Positions 7,355 to 17,419 are shown, numbered from the stretch's first letter. The stretch is DNA of 64,000 nt from Lachnospiraceae bacterium (GCA_021199495.1 JAJQHY010000055.1:1-64000); one strand, 5' to 3'. Notes: generated by a model from the letters alone, not told the origin. A program made the numbers and translations.

Positions 7355-9608
7355 GCTGGTTCATCGCTTCCTTCGTAAAGCCCGGCGCAAAGCTGAGCAT
7401 CTGACGAAGCGGCATACCTTCCATCATCGCCGCGACCATGTCCTGGCTGATGGCCTCTTCGGCCGCTTCACTCTGCTCCTGCTGCTCCCCGCCCTGGGCC
7501 ATCATCTGTCCGAAAATCGCCATGCCCTTCGGATCCGCCATAATCTCGCCAAGCGTGGAATTCTTCGTAAATACCTTCGGCAGCACCATCTCAGAATCCA
7601 CATGAATTGTCTTTGTCAGCACCATCTCCTGGGCGTTTAATCCAATCTGAATCTCGTACTCGCCGCTTTCTACACACCAGTCGTGAATGTCCGTATTCCA
7701 GTAGGCAAACGCGCGTCTGTCAATCGTAAACGTCACTGTCTTCATCTCGCCGGGTTCCAGAGCTATTTTATCAAAACCTTTCAGCTCCCTGACCGGGCGG
7801 ATGATTCTGCCGCCCTTCGGCGCGACATACAGCTGCACGACTTCCTTGCCCGCCATGGAGCCGGTATTGGTCACATCAACCGTGACGGTCAGATTCTGGC
7901 TTTCTTTGATGGACTCCTCACTGACGCACAGATTGCTGTACGCAAATGTCGTATAGGAAAGGCCATGCCCGAACGGGAATAAAACCTCCATCTCCTTCGA
8001 CGTATAATACCGATATCCCACAAACACACCCTCGGCATATACCGACTTGTCATTTTCTCCCTCGAAAGTCAGATAACACGGTGTATCCTGCAAACGAAGC
8101 GGGAAGGTCTCCGCCAAGTGTCCGCTCGGATTGACATTGCCGTACAGCACGTTCACCACAGCGCCGCCGACCGCCTGACCGCCCAGATAGGTCTCAACGA
8201 CCGCCTTCGCCTTTTCAATCCAGGGCATCTCCACCGGTGAACCGTTGTGAAGCACCACGACCGTGTTCGGCTGCACCGCCGCGACCGCCTCAATCAGGTG
8301 GTTCTGGCAGTCCGGCATACGCATGTGCTTTCTGTCATATCCTTCGGATTCAAAATTATCCGGAAGCCCCGCGAAAATCACCGCCACCTCCGCGTTCTGG
8401 GCCGCTTTAATTGCTTCCGCCTCCAGAACCGCATCCGTCTGGTCCGCCGCATCGTCAAAGCCCTGCGCATATGTGATGCTCTCAGCCTTTACATTCGCAA
8501 TAAACTGCACCGCGTCCAGCGCTGACTCTACTTTTGAGCTGTTCACATGAGAGCTTCCGCCACCCTGATAACGGGGTGTCTTCGCATATTTTCCTATGAA
8601 GGCGACTTTCTGATCGGAATTGAGCGGCAGCACACCGCCTTCGTTTTTCAGAAGGACAATACTCTCCTCCTCCATGCTCCTGGCGATTTCATGATCTTTT
8701 TCCCGGTCAAAAACCGCCTCCCTGTCACGGTTTTCCTCATAGCGAAAGATAATATTCAGAAGCTCCTCACAGCGTTTATCCAACACCGCTTCCTCCAGCG
8801 TCCCGTTCTGCACCGCTTCCACAATCTCTAAATCCGTGATGCCCTGGCTGGAGGGCATCTCCAGGTTGCACCCTGCCTTCAGCGCCTCCACACGATCATC
8901 CATCGCGCCCCAGTCCGTCATCACATAGCCATCAAAGCCCCACTCTTCCCGTAGAATATCATTGAGCAGCTCCTTGTTTTCACACAGATACGTGCCGTTT
9001 AACTTATTGTAGGAATTCATGATGGTCCAGGGCTTTTCCTTTTTCACCATGCCCTCGAAGGACGCCAGGTAAATTTCCCGCAGGGTACGCTCATCCATTT
9101 CAGAGGAGCTGGTCAGCCTGTGATATTCCTGATTGTTCGCAGCAAAATGCTTCGGGCTGGTTCCTACATTCTTACTCTGCACGCCGTGCACGAGCGCGCC
9201 GGCGATCTCCGTTGACACCAGCGGGTCCTCCGAATAATACTCAAAATTACGTCCGCAGAGCGGGGAACGCTTGATATTCACCGCCGGCCCAAGAATGGTG
9301 CTTAAATTCTCCGCCTGGCACTCCTCTCCCAACGTCTCGCCCAGTTTTGTAACCATGTCCCGGTTAAAACTGGAAGCCGTCGCGCAGCCAGCCGGGAAAC
9401 AGACCGCCTTGATACTGTCGTTCATCCCCAGATGATCCGCCGCGTCCTCCTGTTTTCTTAAACCGTGAGGGCCGTCGGACACCATTTCTGAAGGAATCCC
9501 CAGGCGCTCCACTCCCTTCGTATGCCAGAAATCAAGCCCGGAGCACAAACCGGCCTTCTCTTCCAGCGTCATCTGCACGATTAATTTTCTGATTTTCTGC
9601 TTTTCCAT
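7332..9608 (-). CDS. Beta-glucosidase-type glycoside hydrolase, GH3 (copy 1)
   Basis: This 758-residue enzyme has the GH3 order: N-terminal barrel (~1-300), alpha/beta sandwich (~320-540), fibronectin type III-like domain (~580-650), and a tail of about 80 residues. The nucleophile Asp lies in VMTDWGAM near residue 229; KHFAANNQE and LGPAVNIKRSPLCGRNFEYYSE pieces line the sugar site. The tail is rich in Met and Gln (IMADPKGMAIFGQMM). No signal peptide is present, so it should act inside the cell. Likely role: removal of beta-linked glucose or a related sugar from imported glycosides after or before GH78 removes rhamnose. It follows the symporter gene on the same strand, with a terminator between them. 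Confidence 0.92.
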   Translation of the reverse strand: MEKQKIRKLIVQMTLEEKAGLCSGLDFWHTKGVERLGIPSEMVSDGPHGLRKQEDAADHLGMNDSIKAVCFPAGCATASSFNRDMVTKLGETLGEECQAENLSTILGPAVNIKRSPLCGRNFEYYSEDPLVSTEIAGALVHGVQSKNVGTSPKHFAANNQEYHRLTSSSEMDERTLREIYLASFEGMVKKEKPWTIMNSYNKLNGTYLCENKELLNDILREEWGFDGYVMTDWGAMDDRVEALKAGCNLEMPSSQGITDLEIVEAVQNGTLEEAVLDKRCEELLNIIFRYEENRDREAVFDREKDHEIARSMEEESIVLLKNEGGVLPLNSDQKVAFIGKYAKTPRYQGGGSSHVNSSKVESALDAVQFIANVKAESITYAQGFDDAADQTDAVLEAEAIKAAQNAEVAVIFAGLPDNFESEGYDRKHMRMPDCQNHLIEAVAAVQPNTVVVLHNGSPVEMPWIEKAKAVVETYLGGQAVGGAVVNVLYGNVNPSGHLAETFPLRLQDTPCYLTFEGENDKSVYAEGVFVGYRYYTSKEMEVLFPFGHGLSYTTFAYSNLCVSEESIKESQNLTVTVDVTNTGSMAGKEVVQLYVAPKGGRIIRPVRELKGFDKIALEPGEMKTVTFTIDRRAFAYWNTDIHDWCVESGEYEIQIGLNAQEMVLTKTIHVDSEMVLPKVFTKNSTLGEIMADPKGMAIFGQMMAQGGEQQEQSEAAEEAISQDMVAAMMEGMPLRQMLSFAPGFTKEAMNQLLAALNQ

Positions 9609-9639
9609 ATGATGCTTATCTCTCTTCCTGATTTTCTAT

Positions 9640-9660
9640 CAGAGATGTATTTCATCTCTG
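9640..9660 (-). promoter_or_regulatory. Perfect 8-bp inverted repeat upstream of GH3
   Basis: CAGAGATG-TATTT-CATCTCTG (9640-9660) lies about 32 bases upstream of the GH3 start codon and just downstream of the symporter terminator. It has no T-tract on the minus strand, so an operator or a leader hairpin of the GH3 transcript is more likely than a terminator. Confidence 0.4.
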
Positions 9661-9697
9661 GTAAAAAAGGCCTCCCCATCCTCTGACAGGGAGACCT
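9660..9697 (-). terminator. Rho-independent terminator of GPH symporter gene
   Basis: On the minus strand AGGTCTCCC pairs with GGGAGGCCT (9 bp with one G-U pair) around a 12-base loop and is followed by a run of six T. It ends the symporter message and implies that the GH3 gene downstream has its own promoter or depends on read-through. Confidence 0.75.
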
Positions 9698-9800
9698 CCG
9701 TTATGCTTCAACTCCCAGTCTCTTACTTCGACGCAGTCATTTTCCTGACTGTCCAGGCTCATTGACTGAAGCCCGGTTGTGTCATTCGCTTACCGTTTTC

Positions 9801-11207
9801 TTACTTCTGCTCTGCAGCCTCTCTCGCCGCAATCTCTTCCTTCATGGCCGGAAGCTTCTGCTCTAAGTCAAACTGGCTCACCAGCACAAACATGATGATG
9901 AACATGACAAGCGGCAGAACAATGCTGAAACCATAGATTGCCGTCTTCGTGGCAACCGGCGCCACCTCGAGTGTCGCGTCATAACCGACAATGGCCAGGA
10001 TCCATCCGATTGCCGCGGAACCAATGCCGCTTCCGACCTTGCCGCCGAAGCTTGATGCAGCGTTGGAGGAGGCTACCATCCGCTTTCCATATTTATACTC
10101 ATTGTAATCAATACTCATAGCCGTCATAGTACCAACCAGGCACATCATCGGAATTGTCGCGAATGTATTGATACATCCGAAAATCATGTAGCAGGTGAAA
10201 TTATTCCTTGTAAAAAGCAGAAGCAGGTTGCCAATGACTCCCGCCGTAAAGCTTACATTCAGTGTCTTCACAACGCCAAGGTGCTTAATCATCGGGCCAA
10301 CCAGGATAAATCCAAGCAAGGTCGGAATCAGGCCAACAGCACCAAGCACACTGACCAGGTTATCATTGCCGAAAATCCACTTGCAGTAATAGGTTCCGGA
10401 GGCTGATGTCAATGCATAAAGGATACATGACATCAGGTTCACCACGAGAACGATTACCCAGTACTTGTTATGGAACAGCTTTTCAACAGCATCCCTGAAG
10501 GGAACCGGATCCTCTTCCTTAATATCCTCGGGTCTTACCTCTGTGCCGGATTCCGTCGCTGTCTCACGGCTTGTCAGATAACAGATCAGCGCAGCAAGAA
10601 TAATGATAATGCCCAGAACAAAGCCGAATTTAATCCAGGCGCTCTGTGTTCCGCCAAGTGCGTTCGTGATCGGAATAATGCAGATCGCCAGAACAAAACC
10701 AGCCACGTAACCGGAAGCGGATCTCCAGATACCCATATTACCGCGTTCTTCCTGGCTGTTCGTGCGAACCGTCATAAGAGACGTATACGGAACCGCCATT
10801 GCTGTGTAGAATACTGCGGAAAGCAGGATGTTTGTAATCAATGCGTAGATAATCTGTACACTGCTGACTGTATTCGGTACACAGAATATCAGTACCACCA
10901 CAATACCTGCCGGAATACCCGCCTTCAGCATCCATGGGCGGTATTTCTCCTTACCAGGCTTTGTGTGGTCAATGATGTTGCCCATAATCAGATCGGTGAA
11001 TGCATCAATAATCTTCACAATCAACAGTACCGTTGCAACAGCCGCCGGAGCCATATACACCTTGTCTGTGTAGAAATATGTCAGCTGCCCGACCAGACCG
11101 GAGATCGCATTCAATGCGAACTGTCCTGTACAATCACCGAAGTAATCCTTGACGCGCATGACCTTCTGCACGCCGAATTTGTCCTTTCCCAGTGGTTTCT
11201 TTGCCAT
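9801..11207 (-). CDS. GPH-family sugar:cation symporter, MFS type (copy 1)
   Basis: This 468-residue integral membrane protein has about 12 membrane segments and resembles the glycoside-pentoside-hexuronide:cation symporters (MelB/XynB/UidB type). Visible markers are DAFTDLIMGNIIDHTKPGKE with RPWM in the first cytoplasmic loop, and ISALVGQL/YFYTDKVY near the N-terminus. The start at 11207 is chosen because AAGGAGG stands nine bases upstream; a longer reading frame begins at 11267 without such a site. It probably imports a rhamnosyl or glucosyl glycoside with Na+ or H+, for the cytoplasmic GH3 and GH78 enzymes encoded downstream. A closely similar symporter is encoded at 18895. Confidence 0.9.
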   Translation of the reverse strand: MAKKPLGKDKFGVQKVMRVKDYFGDCTGQFALNAISGLVGQLTYFYTDKVYMAPAAVATVLLIVKIIDAFTDLIMGNIIDHTKPGKEKYRPWMLKAGIPAGIVVVLIFCVPNTVSSVQIIYALITNILLSAVFYTAMAVPYTSLMTVRTNSQEERGNMGIWRSASGYVAGFVLAICIIPITNALGGTQSAWIKFGFVLGIIIILAALICYLTSRETATESGTEVRPEDIKEEDPVPFRDAVEKLFHNKYWVIVLVVNLMSCILYALTSASGTYYCKWIFGNDNLVSVLGAVGLIPTLLGFILVGPMIKHLGVVKTLNVSFTAGVIGNLLLLFTRNNFTCYMIFGCINTFATIPMMCLVGTMTAMSIDYNEYKYGKRMVASSNAASSFGGKVGSGIGSAAIGWILAIVGYDATLEVAPVATKTAIYGFSIVLPLVMFIIMFVLVSQFDLEQKLPAMKEEIAAREAAEQK

Positions 11208-11279
11208 TATGTAGCCTCCTTCTTTGCTCTTTCGTGAGCTCTCTTTGTTATGAATAAAGGATAGCACCTGGTTTCCGCA

Positions 11280-11313
11280 TTTTATTGTAATTTCGGATGA
11301 TTTTTTGTAATTT
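11280..11313. promoter_or_regulatory. Candidate AraC operator: two 9-bp direct repeats, 20-bp spacing
   Basis: TTGTAATTT occurs at 11285-11293 and again at 11305-11313. Two half-sites spaced by about two helical turns are typical of AraC-family binding. The 12-mer TTTTATTGTAAT at 11280-11291 recurs exactly at 20399-20410, upstream of the second symporter, which supports a shared regulator. Confidence 0.5.
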
Positions 11314-11336
11314 TAAAGTCGTTTATGCCTGCTATA

Positions 11337-12320
11337 TCAGTTATTCTGCGACTTCATCCAACTGATTGCCAGATCCGGCCAGACCGCCACCTCTTTGACT
11401 GCCACGCCAGATGCCGGCCTCGGACTGTCCGGGTCATAATTCTCCGGGTCCATGTAAGCAAAAGCATCCAGCAGCTGTTTCTTAGCTTCTTGCGGCAGCG
11501 GCAGCGCGCCGCTCTTTACCGCATGGATGATATTCATAGTCTGCTCCATCGTATACGGGTCCCCCAGATCGCCCGTCTCCCACACTTCATCAGAAAGGGA
11601 GAGTCCGTGTGCACCTTTCGGGAAGAGGTGGTATTCAAAGGATACGCCCGCATCTTTCAGCGCCTTCACCATCAGCATGCTGTTTTCCACTGGGACGAGT
11701 TCATCGCTGACCGTCTGCCACAGAAACATCGGCGGAGTCTGATCTGTCACCTGCTTTTCCAGCGAAAAATAAGAAAGCTCCTCCTGAGTTGCATTCTCTC
11801 CGCATAAGGCTACAAACGAATCTCTATGTGCCTGCTTACCCGCTGTAATAACAGGATAGGAAAGGATGACACCTGTCGGGCGGTTTGCAAACGGATGATA
11901 TTTCGCATTCGTATCCTCCATATCCTGCCAGTGTACTGCAAGTGATCCAGCCAGATGCGCACCCGCAGAAAACCCGCAGAGATACAGGTCTTCGCTTACA
12001 CCAAACTTCTCCCTGTTGGCGCGCACAAACCGAACCGCCCGAGACAAATCATGGAGTGGCTGGAGCTTTAACGGCGCTATGCCGATCAGATTGGTCGTAT
12101 ACGTCAGCACAAAGCTCTGATAACCGGCCTCATAAAATTTCTTCGCCACAATCTCTCCTTCCGTCGGGGATACAACACGGTATCCGCCGCCGGGAACGAT
12201 AATCATCGCAGGCCTTGTGTTCTCATCCTCATGTAAATATGCGTGAAGGTTTGGCGTAAAGCCAAACGCTCCCGCGTACTGATATTCTCCGTCTTCCCAG
12301 ATCGTGTAGATGTTGCTCAT
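11337..12320 (-). CDS. Alpha/beta hydrolase, esterase/lipase type
   Basis: This 327-residue protein has the alpha/beta hydrolase features of small carbohydrate or acyl esterases: oxyanion-hole segment VPGGGYR near residue 46, nucleophile elbow GFSAG (Ser ~117), an acid in SDELVP and the catalytic His in KGAHGLS. There is no signal peptide. Its place between a GH3 gene and the symporter gene suggests that it removes acetyl or other acyl groups from the imported plant glycoside so that the hydrolases can act. AGGAGG precedes the ATG at a good distance. A TTACAATA motif like those at the symporter promoters lies about 130 bases upstream. Exact substrate is unknown. Confidence 0.85.
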   Translation of the reverse strand: MSNIYTIWEDGEYQYAGAFGFTPNLHAYLHEDENTRPAMIIVPGGGYRVVSPTEGEIVAKKFYEAGYQSFVLTYTTNLIGIAPLKLQPLHDLSRAVRFVRANREKFGVSEDLYLCGFSAGAHLAGSLAVHWQDMEDTNAKYHPFANRPTGVILSYPVITAGKQAHRDSFVALCGENATQEELSYFSLEKQVTDQTPPMFLWQTVSDELVPVENSMLMVKALKDAGVSFEYHLFPKGAHGLSLSDEVWETGDLGDPYTMEQTMNIIHAVKSGALPLPQEAKKQLLDAFAYMDPENYDPDSPRPASGVAVKEVAVWPDLAISWMKSQNN

Positions 12321-12445
12321 TTCGTGTTTCCTCCTTCTTTAATTATCGCTTTCAAAGCAGGCCATCAGAGTTTCTTCAAATTACGGCAGCCGCCATACCA
12401 TAAATCAATTGAGCCTGCCTGGATTGTTACCTCGCCTTCCGTTTT

Positions 12446-12457
12446 AATATTGTAAAT
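12446..12457. promoter_or_regulatory. TATTGTAAAT motif resembling AraC half-site
   Basis: AATATTGTAAAT lies directly after the GH3 stop codon at 12458 and upstream of the esterase gene. It resembles the TTATTGTAA copies at 11281 and 20401. A single copy of a short AT-rich motif is weak evidence by itself. Confidence 0.3.
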
Positions 12458-14863
12458 TTATCCCTTCCCTGTAATCATGGTTCTGATTCCACGGAAGAAA
12501 TGCCCGTTTGCCATATGCAGCAGCCCTTTGAACAGGCCTCCCTTGATACCTCCGGAGATCTGCATTCCCCGCAGCGGACCTCCAGCAGAGGAAGCCATCA
12601 TCATGCGGAATTCCGGGTTAGAATCATCCTTTTTCCCGCCAAAGCTTTTTGCCACGGTTGACTCTACCGCTTTGTACATGATGTTCATGATCAGGCTCTG
12701 ATCCTTCATCTCCATGACGGAATTATCCATGGTGAAGCTGCCTCTGGTCGGAACGGTTTCCGTATACTTTCTGCCCAACATCCTCTCCCATTCGGCCTGC
12801 GTTGGTGTTCCATGAGGCTTTTCATACCAGGAACCGGGCTGCCATACCGGGGCAGAGATGTCTGCACCTTTTTTATGAACGGATGCACTTAAATCCCCCA
12901 CCAGGATATCGTAACTGCCCGTAGGAACTTTCCAGCCATTGTCCCAGACTGCGAAGCTGCGGTCATTCAGGATAAAACTGACCTCTATGGATTCTCCCGG
13001 ATTAAGAAACACTTTCTGAAAGCCCTTCAACTCCCTGACCGGGCGGTGCAGTCCCGCAGTATGAGGCGCAACATAAAGCTGTACCACCTCGGCTCCCGCG
13101 GCTTTGCCGGTGTTGGTAACGGTAACAGTCGCTTTATCGTCTTCCATCCGAATATTCGAATAATGAAACGAGGTATACGATAACCCATAGCCAAAGGGCC
13201 AGCGCACTTGTACCCCTGCCTTGTCATAATAGCGGTAGCCTACATAAATCCCCTCCCGGTACTGGGCGTCTTTCGTGCCAAAGCAGCCGGATGTGGGGCA
13301 GTCGGCGTATGTAAAGGGCCAGCTTTCCGTGAGTTTACCGCTGGGATTCACGCTGCCATACAGCAAATTCGCGATGGCCTCTCCGCCCGCCTGGCCGGGC
13401 AGTCCCATGTAGAGAATCGCTTTCACGCTGTCCGCCCAGGGACATTCCACCACACAGCCGCAGGTAAGCACCACCACGGTATTCGGATTTGCCTCTGCCA
13501 CCGCTTCAATCAGCCGCAGATGTCCGTCCGGCATGGTAAGGTGATCCCGGTCAAAGCCCTCCGATTCATAGTGACTTGGAAGCCCGGCAAATACCACAGC
13601 CACCTCCGCAGCCTTTGCTGCCGCTGTAGCTTCAGCAATCATGGAGTCATCCGTGTTTCCCTGTTCATCGCAGCCTGTCACATAAACGCAGTCAGGCATG
13701 GCGTCCGTCACCGACACCACCCGGAAAGGATTGATATGGGAGGAACCGGCTCCCTGGTACCTTGGGTGCTTCGCCATATCCCCGATCAGGGCAATTTTCT
13801 GAGTTTCCCTTAACGGAAGAATGTTGTCCTCATTTTTCAATAATACCGCGCCCTGTTCCGCCGCTTCCCGGGCCAGAGCATGGTGCGCTTCCCTGTCAAA
13901 GGTTCCCGCTTTGCGGTCCGTCGCCCGCAGGACCAGCTTCAGTACACGGCGGGCGCTGTCATCCACCACCGATTCTGGAAGCGTCCCAGCCTGCACAGCC
14001 GCCAGCACTTCTTTTTCCATGTATTCGCTGCCGCCGGGCATATTCAGATCACAGCCCGCGCGAAAGCCTTCGATACGGTCATTCATGGCGCCCCAGTCCG
14101 TCACCACCATGCCGTCAAAGCCCCATTCCGCGCGCAGGATGTCCGTCAGCAGTTCTCTGGAATCGCTGGCGTGAACGCCATTGATTTTGGGGTAGGAACA
14201 CATGACGGTATTGGGTTCGCCTTCTTTGACCGCGATTTCGAAGCCCGTCAGGTAGATTTCCCGCAGGGTCCGCTCATCCAGCACGCTGTCGGAATTAAAG
14301 CGGGAAAATTCCTGCTGGTTACAGGCGAAGTGCTTCAGACTGGCGGACGTACCGTTCTCCTGCAGGCCGCGAATCATCCCGGCCGCCATTTTGCCTGTCA
14401 CATACGGATCCTCACTAAAATATTCAAAGTTCCGGCCGCACTTCGGATCCCGCTTGATGTTGGCTCCCGGCCCCAGCACCAGACCCACATCGCAGGCTGC
14501 CGCCTCGGCGCCAATGGCCCGGCCGACCCGTTCCATAAGAGATACATCCCAGCTTGCCCCGGTGGTCACTGCCGTTGGAAAGCAGGTGGCAGGCAAAGAC
14601 TCATTGACGCCCAGCATATCACCGGCGTTTTCCTGCTTACGCAAGCCGTGCGGACCATCGCACATAAACAGGTCAGGAATGCCGTATTTTTCCATCACTT
14701 TGGTCTGCCAGAAATTTGCGCCGCTGCACAGCGCAATTTTATCCTCCAGGGTCATTTTTTTCAGGATTTCGTCAGCCAGACCTGCAGCCGTCACGCGCCC
14801 CGCGTCGTGCAGAGATTCCTTACTCTCAGATTCGTTCGCTTTCATTCTGTCACCCATATCCAT
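12458..14863 (-). CDS. Beta-glucosidase-type glycoside hydrolase, GH3 (copy 2)
   Basis: This 801-residue enzyme has the same domain order as the GH3 at 7332: N-terminal barrel with nucleophile Asp in VVTDWGAMN (~255), alpha/beta sandwich, fibronectin III-like domain (VTVTNTGKAAGAEVVQLYVA) and a longer Met/Gly-rich tail of about 120 residues (for example GGPLRGMQISGGIKGGLFKG). The start at 14863 follows AAGGAG by nine bases and lies three bases after the stop of the GH78 gene, so it is the fourth gene of a symporter-GH43-GH78-GH3 operon. It should remove beta-linked glucose or xylose from glycosides in the cytoplasm. The two GH3 copies are diverged enough to suggest different substrates. Confidence 0.92.
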   Translation of the reverse strand: MDMGDRMKANESESKESLHDAGRVTAAGLADEILKKMTLEDKIALCSGANFWQTKVMEKYGIPDLFMCDGPHGLRKQENAGDMLGVNESLPATCFPTAVTTGASWDVSLMERVGRAIGAEAAACDVGLVLGPGANIKRDPKCGRNFEYFSEDPYVTGKMAAGMIRGLQENGTSASLKHFACNQQEFSRFNSDSVLDERTLREIYLTGFEIAVKEGEPNTVMCSYPKINGVHASDSRELLTDILRAEWGFDGMVVTDWGAMNDRIEGFRAGCDLNMPGGSEYMEKEVLAAVQAGTLPESVVDDSARRVLKLVLRATDRKAGTFDREAHHALAREAAEQGAVLLKNEDNILPLRETQKIALIGDMAKHPRYQGAGSSHINPFRVVSVTDAMPDCVYVTGCDEQGNTDDSMIAEATAAAKAAEVAVVFAGLPSHYESEGFDRDHLTMPDGHLRLIEAVAEANPNTVVVLTCGCVVECPWADSVKAILYMGLPGQAGGEAIANLLYGSVNPSGKLTESWPFTYADCPTSGCFGTKDAQYREGIYVGYRYYDKAGVQVRWPFGYGLSYTSFHYSNIRMEDDKATVTVTNTGKAAGAEVVQLYVAPHTAGLHRPVRELKGFQKVFLNPGESIEVSFILNDRSFAVWDNGWKVPTGSYDILVGDLSASVHKKGADISAPVWQPGSWYEKPHGTPTQAEWERMLGRKYTETVPTRGSFTMDNSVMEMKDQSLIMNIMYKAVESTVAKSFGGKKDDSNPEFRMMMASSAGGPLRGMQISGGIKGGLFKGLLHMANGHFFRGIRTMITGKG

Positions 14864-14866
14864 CCC

Positions 14867-17407
14867 TTAAGTCTCCTTACACGCAAAATCCCAGCTTCCG
14901 GCCAGAACAGTCTCTTTACGTCCGTCAGGCAGAACAATCTTAGCCTGGCAGTTTGCCGGAACACTAATGTGAAATACCGTTCTGCCATTTTCCCGTTCCC
15001 ATCCGCTCTCCACCATGCCGTAGACACTCTGGTAACGAGCTTTTGCGCAGGTAAAGCTGCCGCCGGGTACCGGCGCGATGAGGAAACGATTTTCTCCCAC
15101 GATCCGGATGCCGCACATGGTTGAGAAAAGCCATTCGCAGACAGCGCCCTTGGAATAGTGGTTCATGGAACCCAGCCCCTTTTGGTCCGCGTCGCCTTCC
15201 CAGTTCTCCCACACTGTCGTGGCGCCGGATTTCGGCATATACAGCCATCCCGGCATTTCTTCATTTTCCAGAAGCTGATAGGCAGCCTTAGGGTCAATCT
15301 GTGTCAGCACATCCAGGATCAGCGGCGTGGATAAAAAGCCCGTGCCCAGCCTCCAGCCATAATGCTCCAGCGCTGACAGAAGTCGTTTCCCTGCATAGGC
15401 AGTCTGTTCCTCATCCAAAAGATCCAGGGCAAGCGGCCGCACCAGCATGGCCTGTCTGTCCGTATCCAGGCTGAATTCCGGCAGTCGGCGCATAGCCTGA
15501 TAGGAAAGTTTTACTTTTTCGGAAAGCTCCTTATATTCACAGGCCGTGTCATCCTCTCCCATTTCCTGCGCCATCTCGGCAAAAAGCCGGAAACAGTAAG
15601 CGGTATACGCGGTGGACACCTCCGGATGCGGCAAAATCATGTCCGTCCACTTATTGGGAAATACATCCGCGGGCTCCGCCCATTCGCCGTAAGACTGGCC
15701 GCAGTTGACCGCGTATTTGCGATCCTCCCTATGCATCCCCAAAGGCTTTGACAGCGGCGTGATTTTCCCACAGCGGCGGCGCAGGAAAGCGGCATATTTT
15801 TTCATGCCTTCGTAATACTGCTCCAGAATCCTGCGGTCGCCATATTTTTTCCAGAAATGATAAGGCAGCAGAATGCCGATGTCCGACCAGCCGGGAGAAC
15901 CGTTCATGGTGACCATGTAGCTGTCCACGCCGCCATCCGGGGCAATCTGCGGAAGATTGCCATCTTTCTTCTGCCAGTCGAAAATGTCACGCAAATGCTT
16001 CTGCGCAAAGGCGGCATAGTCAAACAGATAGCTGGCCGTACTGAAGAAAATCTGAGAGTCACCGGTCCAGCCGTGCCGCTCTCTGGTGGGGCAATCGGTC
16101 GGTACATCCAGGAAGTTCCCTTTTGAGGACCATATCGTATTCTGCACAAACTGATTCAACAGCGGATTGGAGCTGGTAAAAAAGCCCGTCTGTTCCAGGT
16201 CGGAATATATCGCTATGGCTGTAAAGTCCTCCGGCTTCCAGACAGCCTCCGTTTCCAGCAGAACATACCGGAAACCGAACACCGCAAACCGTGTTTTGTA
16301 ATGGTTTTCCCCTTCCTTACAGGTGTATTCGATCTGCTGCAGCGGCGTCGTGATATGTTTATTGGAGCATTGAAAATTATGCTGGGTAAATTCCCCGTCG
16401 CTGCCTAAAATCTCACCAAAACGCAGGAATACCTTCTGTCCTTCCTTTGCTTCCAGGGAAAACGCAATATAGCCTGCAATATTCTGTCCGAAATCCAGCA
16501 CGGTTTTCCCTCCGGGAGTTGTGATTACCGTGGGAGAAAAATGCTCCCGCTCCACCACCGGCACATTATTCGACGCGGTCGGGACAACATTATGCGTCGC
16601 CTTTTTCGCCCTCCCGCTGTAAGTGGGAGTTTTGCGTGCGTCATAAACCTCGCCGTCCTTGTTATCCGCAAACATAATGGGGCCATCGTTGCTCCAGTCC
16701 CAGGTTCCGTCCGTATAAAGAACCGCTTTCCCGTCGACCTCCAGCTGGGCAATCACCTTTGTTTCTGTTCCATACTGATTTTTCAATCCCCAGGCGCCGC
16801 AGGAGCCGCGATACCACCCGTCCGCCAGCCGGATTTCCATGGTGTTCTCACCGGGACAAAGCAGATCCGTCACATCATAGGTCTGGTAGGATACCCTTTT
16901 GCGGTAATCCGTATGACCCGGCGCCATGACAAAATCACCCACTTTTTTGCCGTTGACGGCAGCTTCGTATAAGCCGCAGGCAGTAATATATAGTCGGGCT
17001 GAGCCTGCCGGCGCAGTAAATTTTTTGCGGAAGCAGTCCACCGGATAACGTTGCTTCTTATTCACTTTATAATTGCCGGTAATCCAGTCCGCTTTCCAAT
17101 CGGTGGAATTCAGCAGCCCCATTTCGAAGCTGCTCTCGCTCCAGTCTCCGGGATTGTCATTTTCATCCCACAGCCGCACCTGCCAGCGGATCTGCTCCCG
17201 GCTGGTCAACTCATAAGGATAGACCGCCTGCATGGAAGCTGTGTCTACCTTGCTGCTGTCCCAGGTCATGCCTTTTTCATTTTTGCAAACTACCTGATAA
17301 GCCGTCTGGCGGATACCGCCTGCGCAGTTCCACTGCAGACGGGGCTGCTGCATATCGATCCCAATGGGATGATTCAAGTATTCGGCTCTCAATCGAATCG
17401 CTTTCAT
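14867..17407 (-). CDS. Alpha-L-rhamnosidase, GH78 (copy 2)
   Basis: This 846-residue GH78 enzyme has Ig-like and beta-sandwich N-terminal domains, an (alpha/alpha)6 barrel and a C-terminal beta domain. The catalytic motifs are DCPTRERHGWTGD near residue 433 and GATTVWENWEG near 726. It starts with AAAGGAG upstream and lies 12 bases after the GH43 gene, so it belongs to the same operon. No signal peptide is visible. It cuts terminal alpha-L-rhamnose from imported substrates. It is shorter than the GH78 at 4466 and clearly diverged from it, which suggests that the two loci serve different rhamnosides. Confidence 0.93.
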   Translation of the reverse strand: MKAIRLRAEYLNHPIGIDMQQPRLQWNCAGGIRQTAYQVVCKNEKGMTWDSSKVDTASMQAVYPYELTSREQIRWQVRLWDENDNPGDWSESSFEMGLLNSTDWKADWITGNYKVNKKQRYPVDCFRKKFTAPAGSARLYITACGLYEAAVNGKKVGDFVMAPGHTDYRKRVSYQTYDVTDLLCPGENTMEIRLADGWYRGSCGAWGLKNQYGTETKVIAQLEVDGKAVLYTDGTWDWSNDGPIMFADNKDGEVYDARKTPTYSGRAKKATHNVVPTASNNVPVVEREHFSPTVITTPGGKTVLDFGQNIAGYIAFSLEAKEGQKVFLRFGEILGSDGEFTQHNFQCSNKHITTPLQQIEYTCKEGENHYKTRFAVFGFRYVLLETEAVWKPEDFTAIAIYSDLEQTGFFTSSNPLLNQFVQNTIWSSKGNFLDVPTDCPTRERHGWTGDSQIFFSTASYLFDYAAFAQKHLRDIFDWQKKDGNLPQIAPDGGVDSYMVTMNGSPGWSDIGILLPYHFWKKYGDRRILEQYYEGMKKYAAFLRRRCGKITPLSKPLGMHREDRKYAVNCGQSYGEWAEPADVFPNKWTDMILPHPEVSTAYTAYCFRLFAEMAQEMGEDDTACEYKELSEKVKLSYQAMRRLPEFSLDTDRQAMLVRPLALDLLDEEQTAYAGKRLLSALEHYGWRLGTGFLSTPLILDVLTQIDPKAAYQLLENEEMPGWLYMPKSGATTVWENWEGDADQKGLGSMNHYSKGAVCEWLFSTMCGIRIVGENRFLIAPVPGGSFTCAKARYQSVYGMVESGWERENGRTVFHISVPANCQAKIVLPDGRKETVLAGSWDFACKET

Positions 17408-17419
17408 AGAAAAGCTCCT

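Noticed and set aside
10470-11237. Plus-strand frame of 255 codons
   Set aside because: Antisense to the GPH symporter; Cys/His/Asn-rich nonsense composition.
13880-15124. Long plus-strand open frame of 414 codons
   Set aside because: It lies antisense over the GH3 and GH78 genes, has no recognisable domain and is explained by the GC-rich codon pattern of the opposite strand.
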